Below are positions 8,422 to 17,522 of a DNA stretch of 64,000 nt, piece by piece. The translations under genes were made by a program, and so were the position numbers. The notes beneath the pieces were generated by a model. The model made no database searches and had not been told where the DNA came from. It saw nothing but the letters and a program-made list of their open reading frames with translations. This DNA comes from Streptomyces sp. SS1-1 (GTDB lineage: Bacteria; Actinomycetota; Actinomycetes; Streptomycetales; Streptomycetaceae): assembly GCF_008973465.1 (NCBI RefSeq), contig NZ_WBXN01000004.1:4752501-4816500 (forward strand). Direction: 5' to 3'. The stretch's first letter is position 1. The number at the start of each line of letters is the position of its first letter.

Positions 8422-11373
8422 ATGCCGGACCGCGGCGGAGGCCCGACCGGGCCACGGATGAGAGTGGGCCGCCCGTCCCGGCGGGTCCGGACCCTGCTCA
8501 TGACACTGGGCGTCCTCGCCGTCCTCGGCATGGCCTTCACCATGTTCGCGGGGTTCTGGACGGACTGGCTCTGGTACCGGTCGGTCAACTACTCGTCCGT
8601 GTTCACGACGACGCTCTGGACGAAGATCGGGCTGTTCTTCGTCTTCGGCCTGCTGATGGCCCTCGCGGTCGGCTTCAACATCTGGCTGGCCCACCGGCTG
8701 CGTCCGCCGCTGAGCGCGATGTCGATGGAGCAGCAGAACCTCGACCGGTACCGCATGGGCATCGCGCCCTACAAGAAGTGGCTGCTGATCGCCATCACGG
8801 CGCTCGTCGGCCTGATCGCCGGCGCCTCCGCCTCCAGCCAGTGGCGGACCTGGCTGATGTGGGTCAACGGCGTGCCCTTCGGCGAGAAGGACCCCCAGTT
8901 CCACCTCGACGTCGGCTTCTACGCCTTCGACCTGCCCTGGTACCGGTTCCTGCTCGGCTTCGGCTTCGCCGCCGTGATCCTCTCCGTGATCGCCGCCGCG
9001 CTCACCCACTACCTGTACGGCGGGCTGCGCATCACGAGCCCCGGCGCGCGCGCCACGGCCGCCGCCACCGGGCACCTGTCGGTCCTCCTCGGCATCTTCG
9101 TCACGCTGAAGGCCGTCGCCTACTGGCTCGACCGGTACGGCCTGGCCGTCAAGTCGAGTGACTTCAAGGCCACCGACAACTGGACCGGCCTGCGGTACGT
9201 CGACGCCAACGCCTATCTGCCGGCGAAGACGATCCTGTTCTGCATCGCCGTCATCTGCGCCCTGCTGTTCTTCGCCACGCTGTGGCGGCGCACCTGGCAG
9301 CTGCCGGTGATCGGCTTCGGCCTGATGGTGCTGTCCGCGATCCTCATCGGCGGCCTGTACCCGGCGATCGTGCAGAAGTTCCAGGTCCAGCCGAACGAGC
9401 AGGCCAAGGAAGCGCCGTACGTCGAGAAGAACCTGAAGGCGACGCGCGAGGCCTACGGCATCGACGGCACGAAGGTGACCGAGTACCCGGGCACCAGCCA
9501 GACCGAGGACAAGACCAAGCTGCGCGACGACGTGGGCCCCACGGCGAGCATCCGGATCATGGACCCGAACATCGTCTCGCCGACGTTCCAGCAGCTTCAG
9601 CAGATCAGGAACTACTACGCGTTCCCGACCAACCTGGACGTCGACCGGTACAGCAAGGACGGCAAGGACCAGGACACGGTCATCGGTCTGCGCGAGATCA
9701 ACCTCAACGGCATCCCGAAGCGCAACTGGATCAACGACCACTTCCGGTACACCCACGGCTACGGCGCCGTCGCCGCCGAGGGCACCAGCGCCGACTCCCA
9801 GGGCCGTCCGGAGTTCACCGAGTCCGACCTGCCGTCCAAGGGCGACCTGGGCACGTACGAGCAGCGGGTCTACTACGGCGAGAAGACCACGATGTACTCG
9901 ATCGTCGGCGGTCCCCAGAAGGAGATCGACTACTCCGACGACAGCGGTGAGAAGACCTACAGCTACAAGGGCGACAGCGGGGTCAGCCTCTCCAACCCGG
10001 TCAACCGGGCCGCGTACGCCGTGGCGTTCGGCGAGCCGCAGATCCTGTACTCGGGTGCGATCGGCGAGGGCTCGCGCATCCTGTACAACCGCACGCCCAA
10101 GGAGCGCGTCGAGGCGGTCGCCCCGTGGCTGACCATCGACGGCGACGCCTACCCGGCGGTCGTGGACGGACGGATCCAGTGGATCGTCGACGCGTACACG
10201 ACGACGAACGGCTACCCGTACTCCTCGCGTACGACCCTGGGCGACACCACGGCCGACTCGCTGACCGCCACCAACGACAACCGCGCGGTGGTGGCCCAGC
10301 AGAACCAGGTCAACTACATCCGCAACTCGGTGAAGGCGACGGTCGACGCCTACACCGGCGAGGTCAAGCTCTTCCAGTGGGACACCAAGGACCCCGTCCT
10401 GAAGACCTGGATGAAGGCGTTCCCCGGCACGGTGAAGGCCAAGAGCGAGATCTCCAGCGGGCTGATGGCCCATCTGCGCTACCCGCAGGACCTGTTCAAG
10501 GTCCAGCGTGAACTGCTCACCCGCTACCACGTGAAGGACGCGACGACGTTCCTCAGCGGCAGCGAGGTCTGGCAGGTGCCGGACGACCCGACGAACAAGT
10601 CGGGCAGCGCGGTGCCGCCGTACTACCTGAGCATGAAGATGCCCGACCAGCAGGCGCAGGCGTTCTCGCTGACGACGACGTTCACGCCCAACGGCAGGGA
10701 CAACCTCAGCGCGTTCATGGCCGTCGACGCCGAGGCGGGGACCGGTGACTACGGCAAGATCAGAATTCTGAAACTGCCGACCAACACCACGGTAAACGGC
10801 CCCAGTCAGGTGCAGAGCCAGTTCAACTCCGAGCAGAACATCGCCGAGACGATCAGGCTGCTGAGAGGCGGCGACTCGGAGGTCGAGTACGGCAACCTGC
10901 TGGCGGTGCCCCTGGACGGCGGACTGCTCTACGTCGAGCCGGTCTACGTCCGGGGTGGCGGGCTGAAGTACCCGCTGCTGCGCAAGGTGCTGGTGTCCTA
11001 CGGCGGCGCCACCGCGTTCGAGGACACCCTCGACGAGGCGCTGAACAAGATCTTCGGAGCCGAGGGCCCGACCACCGAGCCGCCGGACAAGGGCGACGAC
11101 GGCGGTACGACCCCGCCGCCGAAGTCCAGCGACCCGACGGTCCAGAACGCGCTGAACGACGCCCAGAAGGCGTTCGACGCCGGCCAGGAAGCCCTGAAGA
11201 AGGGTGACTGGGAGGCGTACGGCAAGGCGCAGAAGGACCTGCAGGACGCGCTGCGGCGGGCCGAGGACGCCCAGGACGCCGCGGACAAGGGCGCGAGCGG
11301 TGCCGGCGACGGCGGCGCGAGCGCCAAGCCGAGCAAGAGTCCCGAGCCGAGCAGCAGTCCCACCGGCACCTAG
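8422..11373 (+). CDS. UPF0182-family large membrane protein
   Basis: A 983-residue protein. The first third carries about seven transmembrane helices (for example VRTLLMTLGVLAVLGMAF and WLLIAITALVGLIAGAS). A large extracytoplasmic domain of about 550 residues follows, then a coiled-coil-like Ala/Lys/Asp-rich stretch and a Ser/Pro tail. The family is widespread in actinobacteria with unknown function. The ATG at 8422 is chosen; a TTG at 8410 (reading LAFQMPDRG) is an equally plausible start. A gap of 58 bases separates it from the initiator tRNA gene. Confidence 0.9.
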   Translation: MPDRGGGPTGPRMRVGRPSRRVRTLLMTLGVLAVLGMAFTMFAGFWTDWLWYRSVNYSSVFTTTLWTKIGLFFVFGLLMALAVGFNIWLAHRLRPPLSAMSMEQQNLDRYRMGIAPYKKWLLIAITALVGLIAGASASSQWRTWLMWVNGVPFGEKDPQFHLDVGFYAFDLPWYRFLLGFGFAAVILSVIAAALTHYLYGGLRITSPGARATAAATGHLSVLLGIFVTLKAVAYWLDRYGLAVKSSDFKATDNWTGLRYVDANAYLPAKTILFCIAVICALLFFATLWRRTWQLPVIGFGLMVLSAILIGGLYPAIVQKFQVQPNEQAKEAPYVEKNLKATREAYGIDGTKVTEYPGTSQTEDKTKLRDDVGPTASIRIMDPNIVSPTFQQLQQIRNYYAFPTNLDVDRYSKDGKDQDTVIGLREINLNGIPKRNWINDHFRYTHGYGAVAAEGTSADSQGRPEFTESDLPSKGDLGTYEQRVYYGEKTTMYSIVGGPQKEIDYSDDSGEKTYSYKGDSGVSLSNPVNRAAYAVAFGEPQILYSGAIGEGSRILYNRTPKERVEAVAPWLTIDGDAYPAVVDGRIQWIVDAYTTTNGYPYSSRTTLGDTTADSLTATNDNRAVVAQQNQVNYIRNSVKATVDAYTGEVKLFQWDTKDPVLKTWMKAFPGTVKAKSEISSGLMAHLRYPQDLFKVQRELLTRYHVKDATTFLSGSEVWQVPDDPTNKSGSAVPPYYLSMKMPDQQAQAFSLTTTFTPNGRDNLSAFMAVDAEAGTGDYGKIRILKLPTNTTVNGPSQVQSQFNSEQNIAETIRLLRGGDSEVEYGNLLAVPLDGGLLYVEPVYVRGGGLKYPLLRKVLVSYGGATAFEDTLDEALNKIFGAEGPTTEPPDKGDDGGTTPPPKSSDPTVQNALNDAQKAFDAGQEALKKGDWEAYGKAQKDLQDALRRAEDAQDAADKGASGAGDGGASAKPSKSPEPSSSPTGT

Positions 11374-11431
11374 GGACGCTCAGCTGGGCGAAAGGCCCAT
11401 CCCGCGCCGTGGTACGGTTGCAACACAACGG

Positions 11432-11505
11432 CGCGGGGTGGAGCAGCTCGGTAGCTCGCTGGGCTCATAACCCAGAGGTCGCAGGTTCAAATCCTGTCCC
11501 CGCTA
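11432..11505 (+). tRNA. tRNA-fMet (initiator, CAT anticodon), copy 1
   Basis: A 74-base cloverleaf with anticodon CAT. Initiator features: no Watson-Crick pair at 1-72 (C1 against U72) and three consecutive G-C pairs at the base of the anticodon stem. The 3' CCA is not encoded (CTG follows the discriminator A). It is identical to the copy at 13706-13779. Confidence 0.96.
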
Positions 11506-11536
11506 CTGAAGTCGGCGATTTATTCGCCCGACACCG

Positions 11537-11570
11537 AAGGCCCGGATCCTCACGGATCCGGGCCTTTCTG
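11537..11570 (+). terminator. Terminator after initiator tRNA copy 1
   Basis: A 13-base inverted repeat (11537-11549 with 11554-11566), 4-base loop, followed by TTCTG. Confidence 0.85.
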
Positions 11571-11731
11571 GTGTGCGAACGCATGTGCCGGGCAGCGGAA
11601 TCGACGCGCCGCCGTGGTGAGTTGGGCCTCTTGTGTTTGACTTGTCTCTCTGTGGGCATGTCGACAAAACGCTGTAGTGACCTCACTGGCTGCGGTATAC
11701 CAGGTGTACCCAGGTTGCAGGTGGTGCGACG

Positions 11732-13648
11732 ATGGACGTTATGGGGGACAAGGCAACTCTGTTGGAGACAGGGCGGTTTGTGCAGCCTGCCGACTTTGTA
11801 CGGTCGGTGGGCGATTCGGCGCAGCCGACGGAGGACGCCTCGCAGCCGATGAGTGACCTGGTACAGCCCGACGACAGCCCGGTTCCCGTCCGCCCCGTGG
11901 GCGCCGACGGGGCGGGGCAGGCCGCCGAGGAGGCGCGCCACCGGCTCGCCGCGCAGAGCGGCGAGGTCGAGGCCATGAGCGTCCTCGGTGCCATGCTGCT
12001 GCGCCGCGGCGACCTCGACGGCGCCGAACCGCATCTGCGCGCGGCCACCGCCGCGGGTGACCGCGCCGCCGCCAACAACCTGGGCGTGCTGCTGCACCAG
12101 CGCGGCTACGCCGAGGAAGCCGCCGGCTGGTGGCGGATCGCCGCCGTGGCCGGGTCGGCCGCCGCCGCGCACGCCCTCGGCCGGCACCACCGCGAGCGCG
12201 GTGACGAGCCCGCCGCCGAGTACTGGCTGCGGCAGTCCGCCGAGCAGGGGCACGCGCTCGGCGCCTACGCGCTCGCCGATCTGCTGGAGCACCGCAGCGA
12301 CCCCGGAGCCGAGCGCTGGATGCGGGCGGCCGCCGAGCGCGGCCACCGCGAGGCGGCGTACCGGCTGGCCCGCGCGCTCGACCGGCAGGCCGGCCGTACG
12401 GACCTGGACGGGCCCGACGACGGTGCCGCGGACGAGGCCTCGCCGGAGGAGGCCGAGCAGTGGTACCGGCAGGCCGCCGCGCGCGGCCACCGCCGGGCCG
12501 CCCTGCACCTCGGCGCCATCCTCGAGCGGCGGGGAGAGCTCAAGGAGGCCGGGCGCTGGTACCTGACCTCCGCCAAGGACGGCGAGCCGCGGGCCGCCTG
12601 CGCGCTGGGCTTCCTGCTGCGCGACGCCGGGGACAGCGAGAGCGCCGCCGTGTGGTGGCTGCGCGCCGCCCAGGACGGCGACGGCAACGCGGCCAACGCG
12701 CTGGGCGCGCTGCACGCCGAGCGCGGGGAGACACAGACCGCCGAGCGCTGGTACCGGGCCGCCATGGACGCCGGCGATGTGAACGGCGCGTACAACCTGG
12801 GCCTGCTCTGCGCCGAGCAGAAGCGCACCGCGCAGGCCGAGCAGTGGTACCGCAGAGCCGCCTACGCCGGGCACCGCGAGGCGGCGAACGCGCTGGCCAT
12901 CCTGCTGCTGCAGGTCGGGGACGCGGCGGGCGCCGAGCCCTGGTTCTCCAAGGCCGCCGAGGCCGGCAGCGTGGACGCCGCGTTCAATCTGGGCATCCTG
13001 CACGCCGGGCGCGGTGAGGAGGAGGCCGCGCTGCGGTGGTACGAGCGCGCGGCCGCCGCCGGGCACTCGGAGGCGGCGCTCCAGGTCGGCATCGCGTGCC
13101 TGCGGGACGGGGACGAGTTCACGGCCGAGCGGCATCTGCGCTGCGCAGCCGGGGCGGGCAGCGCCGAGGCGGCGTACCGGCTGGCGACCCTGCTCGACGC
13201 GCGGCGCCCGCCGGAGCCCGCGCACGAGCTCGGGGAGATCGTGCACGAGAAGACCGAGTGCGAGGAGTGGTACGAGCGGGCGGCGACCCAGGGGCACCGG
13301 CGCGCCCAGGTCCGGGTCGGCATGCTGGCCGCGGCCCGGGGCGACGTGGTGGAGGCGGCCGAGTGGTACCGCAGGGCCGCCGAGGCCGGCTCGCGCAACG
13401 GCGCGTTCAACCTCGGCCTGCTGCTGGCCAGGGAGGGCAGCGAGCCCGAGGCCGCGGTGTGGTGGACCCGTGCGGCCGACGCCGGGCACGGGCGGTCGGC
13501 TCTGCGCCTCGCCCTGGTCTACGCGCGTCGCGGCGAGCTGGCGGAGGGCCAGCGGTGGGCCGACCGCGCGGTGACCCTCGGCCCGAAGGAGGTCGCCCAG
13601 CGCGCGGCGCGGCTGCGGGACGCCCTGCGCGAGGAGCTGTCGGCCTGA
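11732..13648 (+). CDS. Sel1/TPR-repeat protein
   Basis: A 638-residue protein. After a polar N-terminus of about 65 residues it consists of roughly 15 Sel1-like repeats of 36 residues, seen as recurring A-xx-W-Y/W-xx-AA-xx-G and AA-xx-LG-xLL units (for example EQWYRRAAYAGHREAANALA). Sel1 repeats form solenoids that bind proteins. There is no signal peptide or membrane segment, so it is a cytoplasmic scaffold candidate. A second ATG at 11741 is possible. It lies between two identical initiator tRNA genes and is transcribed in the same direction. Confidence 0.9.
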   Translation: MDVMGDKATLLETGRFVQPADFVRSVGDSAQPTEDASQPMSDLVQPDDSPVPVRPVGADGAGQAAEEARHRLAAQSGEVEAMSVLGAMLLRRGDLDGAEPHLRAATAAGDRAAANNLGVLLHQRGYAEEAAGWWRIAAVAGSAAAAHALGRHHRERGDEPAAEYWLRQSAEQGHALGAYALADLLEHRSDPGAERWMRAAAERGHREAAYRLARALDRQAGRTDLDGPDDGAADEASPEEAEQWYRQAAARGHRRAALHLGAILERRGELKEAGRWYLTSAKDGEPRAACALGFLLRDAGDSESAAVWWLRAAQDGDGNAANALGALHAERGETQTAERWYRAAMDAGDVNGAYNLGLLCAEQKRTAQAEQWYRRAAYAGHREAANALAILLLQVGDAAGAEPWFSKAAEAGSVDAAFNLGILHAGRGEEEAALRWYERAAAAGHSEAALQVGIACLRDGDEFTAERHLRCAAGAGSAEAAYRLATLLDARRPPEPAHELGEIVHEKTECEEWYERAATQGHRRAQVRVGMLAAARGDVVEAAEWYRRAAEAGSRNGAFNLGLLLAREGSEPEAAVWWTRAADAGHGRSALRLALVYARRGELAEGQRWADRAVTLGPKEVAQRAARLRDALREELSA

Positions 13649-13705
13649 GGAGCGGGAAGTGATTTGCCTCGGTCCGCGTCCTTGACGTAGTGTTCATTTC
13701 ACCGA

Positions 13706-13779
13706 CGCGGGGTGGAGCAGCTCGGTAGCTCGCTGGGCTCATAACCCAGAGGTCGCAGGTTCAAATCCTGTCCCCGCTA
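13706..13779 (+). tRNA. tRNA-fMet (initiator, CAT anticodon), copy 2
   Basis: Identical base for base to the copy at 11432-11505, with the same C1/U72 mismatch and GGG/CCC anticodon-stem base. CCA is not encoded. The flanking sequences differ from copy 1, so this is not a recent long duplication. Confidence 0.96.
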
Positions 13780-13786
13780 CTCAAGG

Positions 13787-13827
13787 CCAAGGGCCGGAAT
13801 CCTCAGGATTCCGGCCCTTGGTGTTTC
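13787..13827 (+). terminator. Terminator after initiator tRNA copy 2
   Basis: A 16-base perfect inverted repeat (13787-13802 with 13806-13821), 3-base loop. It would also stop transcription of the convergent Fur-family gene. Confidence 0.87.
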
Positions 13828-13905
13828 CCCTGTCGTACATCCCCCGGTCGCGGGGCAGCGCGAAGCCCCGGCACCTCAGGGGCGCCGGGGCTTCGGACGA
13901 TCGGG

Positions 13906-14322
13906 TCAGGCCTTCGAGCAGTTCGGGCAGACGCCCCGGTACGTGACCTCGACCTCGGAGACCGAGAAGCCGAAGCGCTCGGAGTCGGGGAGGTCGGCCA
14001 TCGGGTTCCCCGTGGGGTGGACGTCCCGGATCGTGCCGCACTGCGCGCACACCAGGTGGTGGTGCGGCTGGTGGGCGTTCGGGTCGTACCGCTTGGCGCG
14101 CTTGTCGGTGGAGACCTCGACCACCTCGCCGAGCGAGACCAGCTCACCCAGCGTGTTGTAGACGGTGGCGCGGGAGATCTCGGGCAGCTTGGCGACAGCT
14201 CGGGCGTGCACCTCGTCGGCCGTCAGATGGACGTGCTCGCCGGCGAGGACCTCGGCCACGACGCGCCGCTGTGCGGTCATACGCCATCCGCGTCCACGCA
14301 GCCGTTCCAGAAGGTCACTCAT
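13906..14322 (-). CDS. Fur-family metalloregulator (CatR/PerR-like)
   Basis: A 138-residue Fur-family repressor: N-terminal winged helix with ISRATVYNTLGELVSLGEV as the recognition region, a His-rich metal site (PNAHQPHHHLVCAQCG) and two CxxC pairs (CAQC and the C-terminal CPNC) that bind structural zinc. It is divergent from a catalase gene, the usual arrangement for peroxide-sensing members (PerR, CatR) that lose repression when metal-catalysed oxidation damages a His ligand. Peroxide sensing is inferred from context. The ATG at 14322 begins MSDLLERLRGRGWRMT. Confidence 0.9.
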   Translation of the reverse strand: MSDLLERLRGRGWRMTAQRRVVAEVLAGEHVHLTADEVHARAVAKLPEISRATVYNTLGELVSLGEVVEVSTDKRAKRYDPNAHQPHHHLVCAQCGTIRDVHPTGNPMADLPDSERFGFSVSEVEVTYRGVCPNCSKA

Positions 14323-14382
14323 GGCAGACACCTTAACAGCACCAGGACCAGCTTCTGAACAGATGTGACTTTGGAGCCTCAC

Positions 14383-14410
14383 TTGACTTAGACAATGTCC
14401 ATTGTAGGAT
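14383..14410 (+). promoter_or_regulatory. Catalase promoter with Fur-family operator
   Basis: A TTGACT -35 box (14383-14388), 16-base spacer and TAGGAT -10 box (14405-14410). The spacer holds a perfect 14-base palindrome ACAATG-TC-CATTGT (14392-14405), centred between the boxes, the position expected of a repressor operator. The likely binder is the divergent Fur-family protein. This AT-rich palindrome stands out in very GC-rich DNA. Confidence 0.7.
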
Positions 14411-14475
14411 CGGCGATGAGTTTGGCCAAGGGACAGGGACGGCCGGATTCACCCAGAACCAAGCAGGAGGCGTAC

Positions 14476-15927
14476 GTGACCCAGGGACCGCTCACGACGG
14501 AAGCCGGAGCTCCGGTGGCCGACAACCAGAACAGCGAGACCGCGGGGATCGGCGGCCCGGTCCTCGTCCAGGACCAGTTCCTGCTCGAGAAGCTGGCCCA
14601 CTTCAACCGCGAGCGCATCCCGGAGCGCGTGGTGCACGCCCGCGGCGCCGGCGCGTACGGCACCTTCACGGTGACCGCCGACGTCACGCGGTACACCCGG
14701 GCCGCGTTCCTCTCCGAGGTGGGCAAGGAGACCGAGGTCTTCCTGCGCTTCTCCACGGTCGCGGGCAACCTCGGCGCCGCCGACGCGGTGCGCGACCCGC
14801 GCGGCTTCGCGGTGAAGTTCTACACCGAGGAGGGCAACTACGACCTCGTCGGCAACAACACCCCGGTGTTCTTCATCCGGGACGCGATCAAGTTCCCCGA
14901 CTTCATCCACACCCAGAAGCGCGACCCGTACACCGGCTCGCAGGAGGCGGACAACGTCTTCGACTTCTGGGGGCTGTCGCCCGAGTCCACGCACCAGGTG
15001 ACCTGGCTGTTCGGTGACCGCGGCATCCCGGCGTCCTACCGCCACATGGACGGCTTCGGCTCCCACACCTACCAGTGGACCAACGAGGCCGGCGAGGCGT
15101 TCTGGGTCAAGTACCACTTCAAGACGGACCAGGGCATCAAGAACCTGACCGCCGAGGAGGCCGAGATCCTCGCGGGCAAGGACCCCGACTCCCACCAGCG
15201 GGACCTGCGCGAGGCCATCGAGCGCGGCGAGTACCCGTCCTGGACCGTGTCCGTCCAGGTCATGCCGGTGGCCGACGCGGCGACCTACCGCTTCAACCCG
15301 TTCGACCTGACCAAGGTCTGGCCGCACGCGGACTACCCGCTGATCGAGTTCGGCAAGCTGGAGCTCAACCGCAACCCGGAGAACATCTTCGCCGAGGTCG
15401 AGCAGTCCATCTTCAGCCCCGCCCACTTCGTGCCGGGCATCGGTCCCTCCCCGGACAAGATGCTCCAGGGCCGTCTCTTCGCGTACGGCGACGCCCACCG
15501 CTACCGCGTCGGCATCAACGCCGACCACCTGCCGGTGAACCGCCCGCACGCCACCGAGGCACGCACCCACTCCCGTGACGGCCATCTGTACGACGGCCGC
15601 CACAAGGGCGCGAAGAACTACGAGCCGAACAGCTTCGGCGGCCCCTTCCAGACGGACCGTCCGCTGTGGCAGCCCGTCGCCGTCTCCGGGGTCACCGGCG
15701 AGACGGTCACGCCCGTCCACGCCGAGGACAACGACTTCGTGCAGGCGGGCAACCTCTACCGGCTGATGACGGAGGACGAGAAGGAGCGCCTGGTGAAGAA
15801 CCTGGCGAACGCCATCTCGGGGGTGACGCGCGACGACATCGCCGAGCGCGCGATCAACAACTTCCGGCAGGCCGACGAGGACTTCGGCAAGCGGCTGGAG
15901 GCCGCCGTGCGGGAACTGCGCGGCTGA
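14476..15927 (+). CDS. Monofunctional haem catalase (vegetative type)
   Basis: A 483-residue clade 3-type catalase. GTG 14476 is chosen because CAGGAGG lies 5 bases upstream. Visible signatures: FNRERIPERVVHARGAGAYG (about residues 44-63, with the catalytic His), RFSTVAG, the distal Asn in VGNNTPVFF, and the proximal haem ligand Tyr in RLFAYGDAHRYR (about 328-339). It converts H2O2 to water and oxygen in the cytoplasm. Expression is probably controlled by the divergent Fur-family repressor. A strong terminator follows. Confidence 0.96.
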   Translation: MTQGPLTTEAGAPVADNQNSETAGIGGPVLVQDQFLLEKLAHFNRERIPERVVHARGAGAYGTFTVTADVTRYTRAAFLSEVGKETEVFLRFSTVAGNLGAADAVRDPRGFAVKFYTEEGNYDLVGNNTPVFFIRDAIKFPDFIHTQKRDPYTGSQEADNVFDFWGLSPESTHQVTWLFGDRGIPASYRHMDGFGSHTYQWTNEAGEAFWVKYHFKTDQGIKNLTAEEAEILAGKDPDSHQRDLREAIERGEYPSWTVSVQVMPVADAATYRFNPFDLTKVWPHADYPLIEFGKLELNRNPENIFAEVEQSIFSPAHFVPGIGPSPDKMLQGRLFAYGDAHRYRVGINADHLPVNRPHATEARTHSRDGHLYDGRHKGAKNYEPNSFGGPFQTDRPLWQPVAVSGVTGETVTPVHAEDNDFVQAGNLYRLMTEDEKERLVKNLANAISGVTRDDIAERAINNFRQADEDFGKRLEAAVRELRG

Positions 15928-15954
15928 TCACCAGCACTGGACCGCCTGCCGGAC

Positions 15955-15991
15955 GGACGGGCCGGGTTCCCTCGGGGAGCCCGGCCCGTCC
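15955..15991. terminator. Bidirectional terminator hairpin
   Basis: A 12-base perfect inverted repeat (15955-15966 with 15980-15991) between the catalase gene and the convergent CBS-domain gene. Confidence 0.8.
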
Positions 15992-15998
15992 CGTGTGC

Positions 15999-16391
15999 TC
16001 AGGCGGGGACCTGCTGACGGGCCGGGGCCCAGCAGCGGATGACGTCCCGGACCGAGACGACGCCGACGGGCTCGTCGCCCTCCAGCACGATCAGATGGCG
16101 GAAGCCGCCGTGCGCCATCGCGCGGGCGGCCTCCTCCAGCGTCCAGGACGGCGTCGCGAAGACGACGTCGTCGGTGGTGTGGTCGTGGACCCGCTCGGTG
16201 TCCGGACTCTGCCCGAGACCGACGGAGTTGAGGATGTCGCGTTCGGTCAGGATGCCGATGCCGCCCGCGTCGGGATCATGGACGACGGCCGCGCCCACCC
16301 GGCGGGTGGACATCAGCGCGGCCGCCTGACGAAGGGTGTGGGTGGGGCCGATGGTGAGGACCACGGTGCTCATGGCGTCTCGTACGAGCAT
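15999..16391 (-). CDS. CBS-domain-pair protein
   Basis: A 130-residue protein made of two tandem CBS motifs and little else (first about residues 10-60, ending GIGILTERDIL; second about 75-125, ending VGVVSVRDVI). CBS pairs bind adenosine nucleotides and regulate partner proteins. ATG 16391 has a perfect AGGAGG 8 bases upstream; longer in-frame extensions lack this. The partner is unknown. Confidence 0.88.
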   Translation of the reverse strand: MLVRDAMSTVVLTIGPTHTLRQAAALMSTRRVGAAVVHDPDAGGIGILTERDILNSVGLGQSPDTERVHDHTTDDVVFATPSWTLEEAARAMAHGGFRHLIVLEGDEPVGVVSVRDVIRCWAPARQQVPA

Positions 16392-16526
16392 GGATGGAGC
16401 CACCTCCTGAAGTGCCCCCGCACCGCCGCTCCTGCCCGGCGCCGGACGCGCCAGTCGGCGATGCACAAGTTCACAAGTGGGGGATCCCCAGAGTGACAGG
16501 CAAAGAGGAGGTCAACAAGAGGGCCG

Positions 16527-17327
16527 TCAGTAGCGGCCGTTGAGGTAGCCCAGGAGTTCGTCGTGCAACAGTCCGTTCGAGGCCGCGGCGTTGCCGCTGT
16601 GCGGGCCGGGACGGCCGTCGAGGCCGGTGAAGGTCCCGCCCGCCTCGGTCACGACGATGGCGGTGGCGGCCATGTCCCAGAGGGACAGCTCGGGTTCGGC
16701 GCACAGGTCCACCGCACCCTCGGCGACCATCATGTACGGCCAGAAGTCGCCGTACGCGCGCGTGCGCCACACCTCGCGGGTCAGGTCCAGGAAGCCGTCC
16801 AGGCGGCCCTGCTCCTCCCAGCCGCTGAGCGAGGAGTACGCGAACGACGCGTCCGACAGCTTCGAGACGCGCGAGACGTGCAGCCGGGTCGCGGTGGACA
16901 GGCTGCGCCCGCTGAACGCCCCGTACCCCTGGGCGGCCCACCAGCGGCGGCCGAGCGCGGGCGCGGACACGACACCGACGACCGGCTGGAAGCCGCCCTC
17001 GCCCGCCTCCATCAGCGAGATGAGCGTCGCCCACACGGGGACGCCGCGGATGTAGTTCTTGGTGCCGTCGATCGGGTCGATCACCCAGCGGCGGGGCCCG
17101 GTGCCCTCGACGCCGTACTCCTCGCCGTGGATCGCGTCCCTCGGGCGGGCCCGCTGCAACTGCCCCCGGATCAGCTCCTCGGCCGCCCGGTCCGCCTCGC
17201 TCACCGGCGTCATGTCCGGCTTGGTCTCGACCTTGAGGTCGAGCGCCTTGAAGCGCTCCATGGTGGCGGCGTCGGCGGCGTCAGCGAGGACGTGGGCGAG
17301 GCGGAGATCGTCGAGGTAGTCCGGCAT
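16527..17327 (-). CDS. hisN: Histidinol-phosphatase, inositol-monophosphatase family
   Basis: A 266-residue member of the inositol-monophosphatase superfamily. The Mg-binding motifs are visible: GEEYG (about residue 69), the DPIDGTKNY motif (about 83-91) and LSLWDMAA (about 204-211). Actinobacteria use this family for the histidinol-phosphatase step of histidine synthesis, and the Streptomyces enzyme is named HisN. The rest of the his pathway is not nearby. Other inositol-phosphatase-like activities cannot be excluded. Confidence 0.88.
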   Translation of the reverse strand: MPDYLDDLRLAHVLADAADAATMERFKALDLKVETKPDMTPVSEADRAAEELIRGQLQRARPRDAIHGEEYGVEGTGPRRWVIDPIDGTKNYIRGVPVWATLISLMEAGEGGFQPVVGVVSAPALGRRWWAAQGYGAFSGRSLSTATRLHVSRVSKLSDASFAYSSLSGWEEQGRLDGFLDLTREVWRTRAYGDFWPYMMVAEGAVDLCAEPELSLWDMAATAIVVTEAGGTFTGLDGRPGPHSGNAAASNGLLHDELLGYLNGRY

Positions 17328-17522
17328 GGAACGAACCGTATCTGTCGTGATCGGGGTGGGGCCACCACACCCCCGCGCGGACCCGGTCCAGCGCGCCACC
17401 CGGGCCCGCTCCACGGTTCCGAACACCCGGCCGAAGGGCGCCCCGTGCACCTTCGCGAACCCTTGACAGTGCCCCCGCACCCGTCAAATCTGGGCGCTAG
17501 CCGCTCGCCCCAGGAGGCGATG

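Noticed and set aside
8335..10530. 731-codon minus-strand open frame opposite the UPF0182 gene
   Set aside because: Composition is Val/Gly/Arg/Asp-biased with no domain; the plus strand encodes a clear membrane protein.
11465..13489. Long minus-strand frame opposite the Sel1 gene and a tRNA gene
   Set aside because: It runs through a tRNA gene and mirrors the repeat structure of the plus-strand protein.
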